A DNA stretch of 8,294 nucleotides. It comes from Rhodobacteraceae bacterium UBA6236. GTDB lineage: Bacteria; Pseudomonadota; Alphaproteobacteria; Rhodobacterales; Rhodobacteraceae. Every line of letters starts with the position of its first letter. Position 1 is the first letter of the stretch. Both the position numbers and the translations under genes were made by a program. The notes beneath the pieces are model-generated. The model was not told the origin of the DNA, searched no databases, and saw only the letters and a program-made list of their open reading frames with translations. Below are positions 1 to 6,597 of this stretch, in pieces. The DNA is taken from NCBI GenBank assembly GCA_002440945.1, contig DJWG01000053.1:1-8294 (forward strand). The letters are read 5' to 3'.

Positions 1-107
1 ACCACTGGCTGATCCTGCATGGCCGATATATCTGTCAGGCCCGAAAACCCCGCTGCGCCGATTGCCTCATCCGCGATCTGTGCGCCTATGAGGAGAAGAC
101 CGCATGA
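1..107 (+). CDS. nth: Endonuclease III, C-terminal end (partial)
   Basis: This is the last 34 codons of a gene that begins left of the window; the frame opens at position 3 and ends at TGA 105-107. The translation starts [12 protein letters not shown] and contains four cysteines spaced C-x6-C-x2-C-x5-C. That is the [4Fe-4S] cluster loop at the C-terminus of endonuclease III, the base-excision-repair DNA glycosylase/AP lyase that removes oxidised pyrimidines. The HGR tripeptide before the first cysteine is also typical of the family. The helix-hairpin-helix and the catalytic lysine and aspartate lie outside the window and cannot be checked. The stop codon overlaps the start of the downstream kinase in an ATGA, so the two genes are probably co-transcribed and translationally coupled. 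MutY has a similar cysteine loop, but it continues with a further domain after it, whereas this protein ends about ten residues later. Confidence 0.9.
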   Translation, partial: HWLILHGRYICQARKPRCADCLIRDLCAYEEKTA

Positions 108-1111
108 CCCCCGTTTCCGGCAAGGACCGCTTTCAGGTGGTCGGCATCGGCAATGCCATCGTCGATGTGCTGGCGCAGACCGATGACGCCTTCCTTGACC
201 TGATGGGGATCACCAAGGGCGTCATGCAGCTGGTTGAACGCGAACGGGGGGAACTGCTTTACGCCGCGATGCGCGAACGCACCCAGGCGCCGGGTGGATC
301 GGTCGCGAATACGCTGGCGGGTCTGGGGAACCTCGGGCTTGATACCGCCTTCATAGGCCGGGTGCGCGACGATGCGCTGGGGCGGTTCTACCAATCCTCG
401 CTGAATGGCGAAGGGACGGCTTTTCCGAACGCACCCGTGGCGGGCGGCGACCTGCCCACCTCGCGGTCGATGATCTTCGTCACCCCGGATGGGGAACGGT
501 CGATGAACACCTATCTTGGCATTTCGGCCGAGGTGAGCCCGCAGGACGTGCCCGACGATGTGGCCGGCAAGACCGACTACCTGTTCCTTGAAGGCTACCT
601 GTTTGACAAGGACAAGGGCAAGGCCGCCTTTCACCAGGCGGCGGCGGCCTGTCACAAGGGCGGCGGCAAGGCCGGGATCGCGCTGTCCGATCCCTTCTGC
701 GTCGATCGTCATCGCGGCGACTTCCGGCGTCTGGTGGCCGAGGAAATGGACTATGTCATCGGCAACGTCCATGAATGGTGCTCGCTCTACCAGACCGAGG
801 ATATGGAGGCCGCGCTGGCCCAGGCGCGCGCCGATTGCCCGGTGGTGGTCTGCACCCGGTCGGGCGAAGACGTGGTGCTGCTGCGCGGCGACGAACGGGT
901 CGAGGTGCCGGTGCATCGCGTGGTGCCGGTCGATGCCACCGGCGCAGGGGACCAGTTCGCGGCGGGATTCCTCTATGGTCTTGCGACGGGCCAATCGCTG
1001 GCGCGGGCGGGGCGCATGGGCTGCGTGGCCGCGGCCGAGGTCATCAGCCATTTCGGCGCCCGTCCTGAAACCGATGTTAAGGCGCTGTTTCGGGCCGAAG
1101 GGCTGATCTAG
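104..1111 (+). CDS. PfkB-family kinase, adenosine kinase type
   Basis: The 335-residue protein is a cytoplasmic ribokinase-fold (PfkB) kinase that transfers phosphate from ATP to a sugar or nucleoside hydroxyl. Near the N-terminus (residues 13-21) is the sugar-binding strand VGIGNAIVD. The glycine pair and asparagine that contact the sugar are in APGGSVANT (residues 62-70). The second PfkB signature, DATGAGDQF, is at residues 277-285 with the presumed catalytic base Asp283 and the anion hole formed by the TGAG turn. The length fits the family. Overall it resembles the proteins annotated as adenosine kinase in Rhodobacteraceae, but substrate specificity cannot be read from sequence, and another ribokinase-family substrate is possible. 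The start at 104 is supported by AGGAG at 91-95, eight bases upstream. The start overlaps the nth stop by four bases. The stop codon at 1109-1111 interlocks with that of the convergent PAP2 gene. Confidence 0.9.
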   Translation: MTPVSGKDRFQVVGIGNAIVDVLAQTDDAFLDLMGITKGVMQLVERERGELLYAAMRERTQAPGGSVANTLAGLGNLGLDTAFIGRVRDDALGRFYQSSLNGEGTAFPNAPVAGGDLPTSRSMIFVTPDGERSMNTYLGISAEVSPQDVPDDVAGKTDYLFLEGYLFDKDKGKAAFHQAAAACHKGGGKAGIALSDPFCVDRHRGDFRRLVAEEMDYVIGNVHEWCSLYQTEDMEAALAQARADCPVVVCTRSGEDVVLLRGDERVEVPVHRVVPVDATGAGDQFAAGFLYGLATGQSLARAGRMGCVAAAEVISHFGARPETDVKALFRAEGLI

Positions 1112-1842
1112 TCCTGCGGCCCCTCTGGCGAGGGCGGAACCGGCGCCAGCCATTCGGCCATCCAAAGGCAGAAGACCGCCCAGCCTGCGCCTGCGGCCCA
1201 GCCCGCGATCACGTCCGTCGGCCAGTGGACGCCCAGGTAAACCCGGCTGACCCCCACCGCCACGGTTACCAGAATGGCCAGCGCCACCAGGTATAACCGT
1301 ACCATGCGGCGGGGTTCGGTGCGCCCGGCCATGGCGGCAAGGGTCAGGTAGGTGACCGCCGCCATCATCGAATGGCCCGAAGGAAAGCTCGCCGTGCTGA
1401 CGAAGGCGCCATGCGGCACCAGTTCGGGGCGGGGCCGGTCGAATCCAAGCTTCGCAAGCGTCGACAGGATCTGCCCGCCCACCACCGCGCCCAGAAGCCA
1501 CAGTCCCGACCGGTGCTGGCCATGAAGCCAGGTCAGCGCCGCGACCGCCACGGTCACAAACGCCAGCACCACCATCCCGCCCATCGCGGTCACATCGCGC
1601 ATCAGCTCTTCGATCACCGGCGGGCCGATCGGATCGTCCGGGTGCCCCGGCACCCTGAGTGCAAGAAGAAGCGCCTGGTCGAAACCCATCGTTTCGCCCT
1701 CGCGCATCTCTTCGGCAATCGACAGAAACACCGTGACCGCGCTGCCGATCAGGAAAAGCGCCAGCAGCGGCCCGGCCTCCAGATGACCGCGGAGCCAGGA
1801 CCAAAGCCGGAACCCGTGCCGTTTCTGCGATCCGTCCATCAT
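1108..1842 (-). CDS. PAP2-family membrane phosphatase
   Basis: From the start chosen here the protein has 244 residues and is an integral inner-membrane phosphatase of the type 2 phosphatidic acid phosphatase superfamily. All three signature blocks are present: K131-x6-R138-P139 (KLGFDRPRP), PSGH at 154-157, and SR-x5-H-x3-D at 199-210 (SRVYLGVHWPTD). These supply the catalytic histidines and the phosphate-binding lysine and arginines. Hydrophobic segments lie at about residues 25-43, 90-106, 113-130, 158-173, 182-198 and 211-230, giving the usual six-helix topology. Likely substrates are lipid phosphates or undecaprenyl diphosphate, but this cannot be decided. A reading frame extends up to 1893, but the AAGGTGG-like ribosome site just upstream of 1842 and a promoter candidate at 1873-1900 both favour the tandem ATG at 1842/1839. 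The gene is convergent with the kinase (shared CTAG) and divergent from hinT. Confidence 0.9.
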   Translation of the reverse strand: MMDGSQKRHGFRLWSWLRGHLEAGPLLALFLIGSAVTVFLSIAEEMREGETMGFDQALLLALRVPGHPDDPIGPPVIEELMRDVTAMGGMVVLAFVTVAVAALTWLHGQHRSGLWLLGAVVGGQILSTLAKLGFDRPRPELVPHGAFVSTASFPSGHSMMAAVTYLTLAAMAGRTEPRRMVRLYLVALAILVTVAVGVSRVYLGVHWPTDVIAGWAAGAGWAVFCLWMAEWLAPVPPSPEGPQD

Positions 1843-1872
1843 CTGGCCCACCCCACCTTTTCGCGCAGATGA

Positions 1873-1900
1873 GGTATATCCACTGCCGCGCAAACATCAA
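1873..1900 (-). promoter_or_regulatory. Candidate promoter for the PAP2 gene
   Basis: On the minus strand a -35-like TTGATG (1900-1895) is followed after 16 bases by a -10-like TATACC (1878-1873). Each matches the sigma-70 consensus at four of six positions. Transcription would begin near 1866, leaving a leader of about 25 bases that contains the ribosome-binding site, and it would exclude the upstream in-frame ATG at 1893. It is a pattern match only. Confidence 0.35.
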
Positions 1901-1912
1901 AGCGGCCGCTTT
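1899..1912. repeat. 14-bp perfect palindrome in divergent spacer
   Basis: AAAGCGGCCGCTTT reads the same on both strands with no spacer. It lies in the 142-bp region between the divergent PAP2 and hinT starts and touches the -35-like hexamer of the PAP2 promoter candidate. A dimeric repressor site is one reading. A chance palindrome in GC-rich DNA is the alternative. Confidence 0.5.
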
Positions 1913-1984
1913 TCCGCGACCTTCGGCTTGCACCTGCCTGCGCGGCATCCGAATATCCTGCGAACCCCCAATCGAGGACGACCC

Positions 1985-2362
1985 ATGGCCTATGTCTATG
2001 ATGACCAGAACATCTTCGCCCGCATCCTGCGCGGTGAAATCCCGAACAAGACAGTCCGCGAAACGCCGCACACGCTGGCATTCCACGACATCCACCCGCA
2101 GGCGCCAGTGCATGTCCTGGTGATCCCGAAGGGCAGCTATGTGAACTTCGACCATTTCGCGGCGGAAGCCACCGCCGAAGAGATCGCCGATTTCACCCGC
2201 ACCGCCGGCGACATCTGCCGCGAACTGGGCGTCGCCTCGGATATCGGCGAAGGCTACCGCACGATTTCGAACGCCGGCCCGCATGGAATGCAGGAAGTGC
2301 CGCATTACCACCTGCACATCCTGGGCGGGCGGATCATGGGTCGCCTTGTCGGAGCGGTCTGA
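1985..2362 (+). CDS. hinT: HIT (histidine triad) nucleotide-binding protein
   Basis: The 125-residue cytoplasmic protein belongs to the HINT branch of the histidine triad superfamily, whose members are dimeric nucleoside phosphoramidases or AMP-lysine hydrolases. The triad is HYHLHIL at residues 107-113 (His107, His109, His111), preceded by GMQEVP and followed by GG as in E. coli HinT. The N-terminal segment [11 protein letters not shown] and the [15 protein letters not shown] strand (residues 35-49) also match the family. The frame is open from an ATG at 1928, but the start at 1985 is chosen because GAGGA at 1974-1978 sits six bases upstream and the protein then begins where the family begins. 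It is shortened by only a few residues at the C-terminus relative to the E. coli protein. The gene appears monocistronic: the PAP2 gene is divergent, hisE is convergent, and a terminator follows. The physiological substrate is unknown. Confidence 0.92.
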   Translation: MAYVYDDQNIFARILRGEIPNKTVRETPHTLAFHDIHPQAPVHVLVIPKGSYVNFDHFAAEATAEEIADFTRTAGDICRELGVASDIGEGYRTISNAGPHGMQEVPHYHLHILGGRIMGRLVGAV

Positions 2363-2369
2363 GCGATCC

Positions 2370-2402
2370 GGTGGCGCGGGGATCAGCCCCGTGCCGCCTT
2401 TT
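2370..2402 (+). terminator. Intrinsic terminator for hinT, inside hisE 3' end
   Basis: Read on the plus strand, GGTGGCGCGGGG (2370-2381) pairs with CCCCGTGCCGCC (2387-2398) in a 12-bp stem with two G-U wobbles and a five-base loop, ATCAG. TTTT follows at once (2399-2402). It begins seven bases after the hinT stop. On the minus strand the wobbles become A-C mismatches and no T-run follows, so the signal points towards hinT. It covers the last codons and stop of the convergent hisE gene. Confidence 0.75.
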
Positions 2403-2694
2403 CCGCGATGCCGGACGTGCCCTCGCGCCGCTCAAGCTCGGCCAGAACATCGGCCAGCGCCACGTCCCGCGCCGCCAGCATCACCAGCAGGTGGTAAAGC
2501 ACATCCGCCGCTTCCGCTGTCAGGCGCGCCGTGTCGCCCTTCACCGCCTCGATGATCGCCTCGACGGCTTCTTCGCCGAATTTCTCGGCGCATTTCTCGG
2601 GCCCCTTGGCCAGCAGCTTCGCCGTCCAGGAACTTTCGGGGTCCGCGCCCTTGCGCGCCGCAATCGTCGCGGACAGCCGTTCCAGCGCGGTCAT
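2383..2694 (-). CDS. hisE: Phosphoribosyl-ATP pyrophosphatase
   Basis: The 103-residue HisE hydrolyses phosphoribosyl-ATP to phosphoribosyl-AMP and pyrophosphate, the second step of histidine synthesis. It has the all-alpha MazG-like fold. The Mg-binding pattern is visible as E42-x2-E45 (in KFGEEAVEA) and E61-x2-D64 (in [10 protein letters not shown]). The WTAKLL and [14 protein letters not shown] segments are family hallmarks. The protein is monofunctional, with no fused HisI cyclohydrolase, as usual in alphaproteobacteria where hisI is a separate gene. It is the last gene of the his operon. Its ATG at 2694-2692 overlaps the hisF TGA (2693-2691) in an ATGA, so translation is probably coupled to hisF. 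The reading frame continues upstream through hisF, but that part is a shadow. The 3' end lies 20 bases from the convergent hinT stop and contains the hinT terminator. Confidence 0.95.
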   Translation of the reverse strand: MTALERLSATIAARKGADPESSWTAKLLAKGPEKCAEKFGEEAVEAIIEAVKGDTARLTAEAADVLYHLLVMLAARDVALADVLAELERREGTSGIAEKAARG

Positions 2695-3452
2695 GTCAGC
2701 CTCATCGGGATGCCGGCGGCGGCCATATACTCCTTGGCCTCGCGGATGGTGAAATCGCCGAAATGGAAGATCGAGGCCGCGAGCACCGCCGAGGCGCCGC
2801 CCTTGGTCACGCCTTCGACCAGATGTTCCAGCGTGCCCACCCCGCCCGAGGCAATGACCGGGATCGACACCGCGTCCGAAATCGCCCGGGTCAGCGGCAG
2901 GTTGAAGCCCGCCCGCGTGCCGTCCCGGTCCATCGAGGTCAGAAGGATCTCTCCCGCGCCCTTCGCGGCCACGGTGCGGGCAAACTCCACCGCGTCGATG
3001 CCCGTCGGCTTGCGCCCGCCGTGGGTGAAAATCTCCCACCGCCCTGGCGCCACGGTCTTGGCGTCGATGGCCACCACGATGCACTGGCTGCCAAACCGGT
3101 CGGCCGCATCGGCCACCACATTCGGATCCGCCACCGCGGCCGAATTGAAACTGACCTTGTCGGCCCCGGCAAGCAGCAGCGCCCGCACATCGTGATGCGT
3201 CCTGACCCCGCCGCCCACGGTCAGCGGCATGAAGCACTGTTCCGCCGTGCGGGTGACCAGATCGAACATCGTGCCACGATTTTCATGCGTGGCGTGGATG
3301 TCGAGGAACGTCAGCTCATCCGCGCCCGCAAGGTCATAGGCGCGCGCCGCCTCGACGGGGTCGCCGGCGTCGATCAGGTTTACGAAGTTCACGCCCTTGA
3401 CCACGCGGCCATCGGCGACATCAAGGCAGGGGATGATCCGGGTCTTCAGCAT
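2691..3452 (-). CDS. hisF: Imidazole glycerol phosphate synthase, cyclase subunit
   Basis: The 253-residue (beta/alpha)8 barrel takes ammonia from HisH and converts PRFAR to imidazole glycerol phosphate and AICAR. The catalytic residues Asp11 ([15 protein letters not shown]) and Asp130 (VVAIDAK) are at their expected positions, and Lys19 is present. The phosphate-binding glycine loops are VGGGVR at 79-84 and ASGGVG in the C-terminal half. Length and N-terminal sequence match the family exactly, which supports the ATG at 3452. The minus strand has AAGG followed by TTTCCCC before this start, a fair ribosome site. The gene lies 71 bases downstream of hisA and overlaps hisE by four bases. It must pair with HisH, encoded in the same operon two genes upstream. 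Confidence 0.97.
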   Translation of the reverse strand: MLKTRIIPCLDVADGRVVKGVNFVNLIDAGDPVEAARAYDLAGADELTFLDIHATHENRGTMFDLVTRTAEQCFMPLTVGGGVRTHHDVRALLLAGADKVSFNSAAVADPNVVADAADRFGSQCIVVAIDAKTVAPGRWEIFTHGGRKPTGIDAVEFARTVAAKGAGEILLTSMDRDGTRAGFNLPLTRAISDAVSIPVIASGGVGTLEHLVEGVTKGGASAVLAASIFHFGDFTIREAKEYMAAAGIPMRLT

Positions 3453-3480
3453 GGGGAAACCTTACGCCCTCGCACCGCCG

Positions 3481-3523
3481 CGCAAAAGACCTGCCTTTCG
3501 CGGCTTCTTCTTTGCCCAAATAC
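3481..3523 (-). other. hisA-hisF spacer: hairpin and conserved-looking motif
   Basis: The 71-bp spacer begins on the minus strand with GTATTTGGGCAAAGAAGAAG straight after (and partly in) the hisA stop. An inverted repeat follows: CGCGAAAG (3502-3495) pairs with CTTTTGCG (3488-3481) across a six-base loop, with one G-T wobble. No T-run follows, so it does not look like a terminator. It could be an RNA processing or stability element within the operon. Confidence 0.4.
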
Positions 3524-4243
3524 TCATTCTGCCAGCGCCGCAAGCGCCGCCTTCAGGTCGATGGCGCCATCGTAAAGCGCTCGGCCCGAGATCGCTCCGG
3601 CGATCACCCTGGTGTCGCGCAACTGGATCAGATCCTCCATCCGGCTGACGCCGCCGCTGGCGATCACGGGGATCGTCACCGCGCGGGCCAGCGCCTCGGT
3701 CGCCTCGATGTTCGGGCCGCCCATCGCGCCGTCGCGGTCTATGTCGGTGTAGATGATCGCGGCCACGCCCGCGTCCTCGAAGGATTTCGCCAGATCTGTG
3801 GCCTCTACGGTCGTTTCTTCCGCCCAGCCCTTGGTGGCGACGAAGCCCTTCCGGGCGTCGATCCCCACGGCAACCCGACCGGGAAAGGCGCGCGCCGCCT
3901 CGCGCACCAAGGCGGGGTTCTCGACCGCCACGGTGCCGAGGATCACCCGCGCCAGACCCTTCGACAGCCAGGCCTCGATCGTCGCCATGTCGCGGATACC
4001 GCCGCCCAGCTGTGCGGGAACCTTGATCCGCCCCAGGATCGCCTCGACGGCCGCAGCATTTACCGGCTGGCCTGCGAAGGCGCCGTTCAGGTCAACGAGG
4101 TGGATCCATTCGCAGCCTGCATCGGCAAAGGCCGCCGCCTGCGCCGCCGGATCATCGTTGAAGACCGTCGCCGCCGACATCTCGCCGCGCAAGAGCCGCA
4201 CGCATTGCCCGTCCTTCAGGTCGATTGCCGGATAGAGGATCAT
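3524..4243 (-). CDS. hisA: Phosphoribosylformimino-AICAR-phosphate isomerase
   Basis: The 239-residue HisA is a (beta/alpha)8 barrel that isomerises ProFAR to PRFAR, the step that feeds the HisH-HisF synthase. The two catalytic aspartates are visible: Asp8 ([15 protein letters not shown]) and Asp129 (AVGIDARKG). The phosphate-binding loops are QLGGGIR at 78-84 and IASGGVS near the C-terminus. HisA and HisF are paralogous half-barrel duplications, but the YPAIDL start and the GGGIRD block distinguish this one as HisA. The start at 4243 is well supported: GAAGGAG lies seven bases upstream on the minus strand. Spacers of 65 bases to hisH and 71 bases to hisF are long for an operon whose other junctions are 7 bases or an overlap. 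This gene probably re-initiates translation on its own strong ribosome site. Confidence 0.97.
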   Translation of the reverse strand: MILYPAIDLKDGQCVRLLRGEMSAATVFNDDPAAQAAAFADAGCEWIHLVDLNGAFAGQPVNAAAVEAILGRIKVPAQLGGGIRDMATIEAWLSKGLARVILGTVAVENPALVREAARAFPGRVAVGIDARKGFVATKGWAEETTVEATDLAKSFEDAGVAAIIYTDIDRDGAMGGPNIEATEALARAVTIPVIASGGVSRMEDLIQLRDTRVIAGAISGRALYDGAIDLKAALAALAE

Positions 4244-4308
4244 GCGGGGGCTCCTTCAAAGATGCGAGGGCCTTCTGCCACAGGGTCGCCCGCTTGGCAA
4301 ACGCTGCC

Positions 4309-4944
4309 TCAGGGACGCCAGTTGAGGAAGTTGGCGATCAGGCGCAGGCCGGTCGCCTGGCTTTTCTCGGGGTGGAACTGGGTGCCGACGATATTGTCGC
4401 GGCCCACGATGGCGCTGATGTCGCCGCCATAGTCCACATGCGCCAGACGATCTTCGGGATGCGTGACGCGGAAGTGGTAGGAATGCACGAAATAGGCGTG
4501 ATCGCCGGTGCTGATCCCGTCCAGCACCGGATGCGGGCGGTCGATCACCAGATCGTTCCAACCCATGTGCGGCACCTTCAGGCGCGGATCGGCGGGGGTG
4601 ATCCGCACCACCTCGCCTGCGATCCAGCCAAAGCCTTCGGTATCCTGGTATTCGCGGCCCCAGGTCGACAGCATCTGCATGCCGACGCAGATGCCAAGAA
4701 AGGGCTTTCCGGCATTTACCGCATCGGAAATCGCCTCGAACATGCCGGTCTGCGCGTCCAGCGCGGCGCGGCAGGCGGGGTAGGCGCCGTCGCCCGGCAA
4801 GACGATCCGATCGGCGCGGGCCACGTCCTCGGGGCGGTCGGTGACGATGATCTGCCCGGCGCCGGTTTCAGCTGCCATGCGCTGGAAGGCTTTTTCCGCC
4901 GAATGCAGGTTGCCGCTTTCGTAGTCGATCAAGGCTGTCAGCAT
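4309..4944 (-). CDS. hisH: Imidazole glycerol phosphate synthase, glutamine amidotransferase subunit
   Basis: The 211-residue HisH is a class I (triad) glutamine amidotransferase that makes ammonia for HisF. The nucleophile elbow is GICVGMQ with Cys86, and the His191/Glu193 pair is in QFHPEKS. The N-terminus LIDYESGNLHS is characteristic. The oxyanion strand reads LPGDGAY (residues 49-55) where the textbook family has PGVGAF; I believe the aspartate form is common in Rhodobacteraceae, but this is from memory. The ATG at 4944 lies seven bases after the hisB stop. The nearest purine-rich stretch (AAGGGGG) is more than 15 bases upstream, so initiation probably depends on ribosomes finishing hisB. 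The frame stays open upstream through hisB, but that extension is a shadow. A 65-base spacer follows before hisA. Confidence 0.96.
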   Translation of the reverse strand: MLTALIDYESGNLHSAEKAFQRMAAETGAGQIIVTDRPEDVARADRIVLPGDGAYPACRAALDAQTGMFEAISDAVNAGKPFLGICVGMQMLSTWGREYQDTEGFGWIAGEVVRITPADPRLKVPHMGWNDLVIDRPHPVLDGISTGDHAYFVHSYHFRVTHPEDRLAHVDYGGDISAIVGRDNIVGTQFHPEKSQATGLRLIANFLNWRP

Positions 4945-4951
4945 GGCGCGC

Positions 4952-5539
4952 TTACAAGGCCCCCTTGGTCGAAGGCAGGATGCCGGCCATCCGCGGGTCG
5001 GGTTCCACCGCCGCGCGCAGCGCGCGGGCAACGGCCTTGAAGGCGGCTTCGGCGATGTGGTGGCTGTTGAAGCCGTGGACCTGGTCGACATGGAGCGTGA
5101 CGCCGCCATGCGTCGACAGCGCCTGGAAGAATTCCCGCACCAGTTCGGTGTCGAAGGTGCCGATCTTGGCCGTCTGGAACGCCACGTTCCACACCAGATA
5201 GGGCCGCCCGGACAGATCGAGCGCCGCCGCGACCTGCGCGTCATCCATCGCCAGGTTGAAGTGGCCATAGCGCCGGATGCCGCGCTTGTCGCCAAGCGCC
5301 TTGACCAGCGCCTGACCGATGGCGATGCCGGTGTCCTCGACGGTGTGGTGGTCGTCGATGTGCAGGTCGCCCGTCGCCTCGACGGTCAGGTCGATCAGGG
5401 AATGGCGCGCCAACTGGTCCAGCATGTGGTCGAAAAATCCCACGCCGGTCCTGTTGTCATACTTGCCGGTGCCGTCAAGGTTCAGCGTCACGCTGATGCT
5501 GGTTTCCGCCGTTTCGCGTTTGATCGTCGCCGTCCGCAT
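4952..5539 (-). CDS. hisB: Imidazoleglycerol-phosphate dehydratase
   Basis: The 195-residue monofunctional HisB dehydrates imidazole glycerol phosphate to imidazole acetol phosphate, the sixth step of histidine synthesis. It is a manganese enzyme assembled as a 24-mer. Metal-binding motifs appear in order: FFDHML (His38), the first signature DDHHTVED at 62-69, and the second, [15 protein letters not shown] at 155-169. There is no N-terminal histidinol-phosphate phosphatase domain, unlike the enterobacterial fusion; most alphaproteobacteria have the short form. The start at 5539 gives the usual family N-terminus, with AAAGGGCGG upstream on the minus strand. It is the first gene of the his operon here, preceded by a promoter candidate in the gap after the DUF1178 gene. 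Confidence 0.97.
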   Translation of the reverse strand: MRTATIKRETAETSISVTLNLDGTGKYDNRTGVGFFDHMLDQLARHSLIDLTVEATGDLHIDDHHTVEDTGIAIGQALVKALGDKRGIRRYGHFNLAMDDAQVAAALDLSGRPYLVWNVAFQTAKIGTFDTELVREFFQALSTHGGVTLHVDQVHGFNSHHIAEAAFKAVARALRAAVEPDPRMAGILPSTKGAL

Positions 5540-5569
5540 GGGTATCCGCCCTTTGTCCTCGCGCCAAAG

Positions 5570-5598
5570 CTTATAGGGCGGCGGGACGGGCTTGGAAA
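5570..5598 (-). promoter_or_regulatory. Candidate promoter of the hisBHAFE operon
   Basis: On the minus strand TTTCCA (5598-5593) and TATAAG (5575-5570) are spaced by exactly 17 bases and match the sigma-70 -35 and -10 boxes at four and five of six positions. Transcription would start near 5563, giving a leader of about 24 bases before hisB. The -35 box lies 16 bases beyond the stop of the DUF1178 gene. I see no terminator between them, so read-through from upstream is also possible. Confidence 0.45.
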
Positions 5599-5614
5599 GC
5601 GGTGCGCGTTCCGG

Positions 5615-6037
5615 TCAGTTCGTCTTGCGGGGCGGCATGAAGGGCAGGGGCGTCACCGCGATGCCGTCCTCCAGAAGCGCCTTCGCTTCTTCCGGCTTCG
5701 CCTCGCCGTGGATGGCGCGTTCGGGCGCGTCGCCGTCATGGATCGCGCGCGCCTCGGTGGCGAAGTTCATGCCGACGTATTCCGAGTTTTCCTCGACCTG
5801 ACGGCGCAGCGCGGCAAAGGCTTCCTCGACCTTCGAACGGGGCGTTGTCAGCGGCGCGTCGGTTGCGTCACGCGCGGGCCGGACCGCTGGTGCCATCAGC
5901 TTCTTGTGAACCTTCGTCGAACCGCACAGGCTGCAGGAAACCATTCCCGCAGCCAGAAGCGTTTCGAAAGCCTGGGCCGATTTGAACCAGCTTTCGAAAT
6001 CGTGGTCGTGGTCACACTGAAGGGCGTAAAGGATCAT
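5615..6037 (-). CDS. DUF1178 family protein
   Basis: The 140-residue cytoplasmic protein matches the DUF1178 family of unknown function, widespread in alpha- and betaproteobacteria. The family start MI-x-YALQC is followed by DHDHDFESWFKS and then GMVSCSLCGSTKVHKKLMAP (residues 31-50). Cys8, with His10 or His12, and the Cys35-x2-Cys38 pair form what looks like a small zinc ribbon. The second half is charged and predicted helical (EEAFAALRRQVEEN), and the family feature GMNFATEARAIHDGDAPERAIHG is clearly conserved. The start at 6037 is fixed by the family N-terminus and by TAAGGGAC just upstream. It lies 49 bases downstream of the Nudix gene on the same strand and probably shares its transcript, with an inverted repeat between them. 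No function should be assigned; a metal-binding or RNA-related role is only a guess. Confidence 0.88.
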   Translation of the reverse strand: MILYALQCDHDHDFESWFKSAQAFETLLAAGMVSCSLCGSTKVHKKLMAPAVRPARDATDAPLTTPRSKVEEAFAALRRQVEENSEYVGMNFATEARAIHDGDAPERAIHGEAKPEEAKALLEDGIAVTPLPFMPPRKTN

Positions 6038-6054
6038 GTCCCTTACCTAATCGA

Positions 6055-6087
6055 ACCGGGCGGGATTTCAACGGGGTTGAGCCCGGT
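6055..6087 (-). repeat. Compound inverted repeat between Nudix and DUF1178 genes
   Basis: A perfect 7-bp arm pair, ACCGGGC (6055-6061) with GCCCGGT (6081-6087), encloses a perfect 5-bp hairpin, TCAAC (6068-6072) with GTTGA (6076-6080), leaving a six-base bulge on one side. The outer arm overlaps the first base of the Nudix stop codon. No T-run follows on the minus strand, so a plain terminator is unlikely. An RNA stability or attenuation element within the operon is a possibility. Confidence 0.5.
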
Positions 6088-6542
6088 CACGCCTTGGGAT
6101 CGAAGGCCGCAAGGATCACGGCAAGTTCCGGTTCCACCACCTTGGTCGCTGCGACCTCGGGCTTGAACCACTTCAGCTTGCGCTGGCCCTTTTCGGGGAA
6201 GCTGGATTTCAGGCCGGTGACCCGAAGCGGGTAGACAGCAACCACGCAGGGAACGATCTTCTTCGATCCCAGGACCTTGCCGTAGGAATAGACACCGATG
6301 CAGTGGTCGTCGGCCACGCCCTGGACCCCGGCTTCCTCGAACGCCTCTTGCGCGGCGCTGCTGGCTGCGGATTTTCCGGCGATCGGCCAGCCCTTCGGGA
6401 TGACCCAGCGCCCGGTATCGCGACTGGTGATCAGCAGGACGCGCGTAATGCCCTTTTCGTCCTGACGGTAGCACAGCGCCGCGTATTGCGTGCTGGCCAG
6501 GTCGGCCTGAAAGTCGTCTTCAAAGGTCTTGAAACGGTTCAT
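6087..6542 (-). CDS. Nudix hydrolase, diverged Nudix box
   Basis: The 151-residue protein is a Nudix-fold hydrolase of the short alphaproteobacterial group related to diphosphoinositol-polyphosphate/Ap(n)A hydrolases. The RDTGRWVIPKGWP strand at 41-53 leads into the Nudix box at 51-73, ending QEAFEEAGV. Compared with the classical G-x5-E-x7-REU-x-EE-x-GU, the first glutamate is Lys57 and the arginine is Gln65, while the metal-binding Glu66, Glu69 and Glu70 are kept. Catalysis is therefore plausible, but the substrate is unknown. The start at 6542 (MNRFKTF) is typical of the group. The frame remains open to an ATG at 6656, but those 38 codons have visibly lower GC at third positions and would lie upstream of a promoter candidate. 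A good AAGGAGG lies 20 bases from the chosen ATG, an awkward distance. DUF1178 follows on the same strand. Confidence 0.85.
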   Translation of the reverse strand: MNRFKTFEDDFQADLASTQYAALCYRQDEKGITRVLLITSRDTGRWVIPKGWPIAGKSAASSAAQEAFEEAGVQGVADDHCIGVYSYGKVLGSKKIVPCVVAVYPLRVTGLKSSFPEKGQRKLKWFKPEVAATKVVEPELAVILAAFDPKA

Positions 6543-6562
6543 GTCGTATGCTGCGGGATCGC

Positions 6563-6569
6563 CCTCCTT
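6563..6569 (-). promoter_or_regulatory. Shine-Dalgarno-like site at unusual distance
   Basis: AAGGAGG on the minus strand is a full-strength ribosome-binding sequence, but the only nearby start, ATG at 6542, is 20 bases away and no ATG, GTG or TTG occurs in between. It either acts at a distance through RNA folding or is a chance purine run. Confidence 0.35.
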
Positions 6570-6597
6570 CGGATCTGCCGTTGTCAGGATTGAGACG

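Noticed and set aside
86..2317. 743-codon open frame on the minus strand across the kinase, PAP2 and hinT genes
   Set aside because: It lies antisense to two clear genes and out of frame with the third. Its translation is arginine/glycine-rich with no recognisable domain. Such frames are expected in high-GC DNA, where stop codons are rare.
4244..4308. Small hairpin (TGCCA/TGGCA around GGG-CGA-CCC) in the hisH-hisA gap as an internal terminator
   Set aside because: The stem is short, interrupted by internal loops and not followed by a T-run, so it cannot be supported as a terminator.
3512..4432. 306-codon plus-strand open frame opposite hisA
   Set aside because: It is complementary to hisA, whose catalytic residues and length are intact. 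No motif is visible in the plus-strand translation.
4943..6166. 407-codon plus-strand open frame opposite hisB and DUF1178
   Set aside because: It is a mirror of two well-supported minus-strand genes, with no ribosome site, no domain and shadow-type composition.
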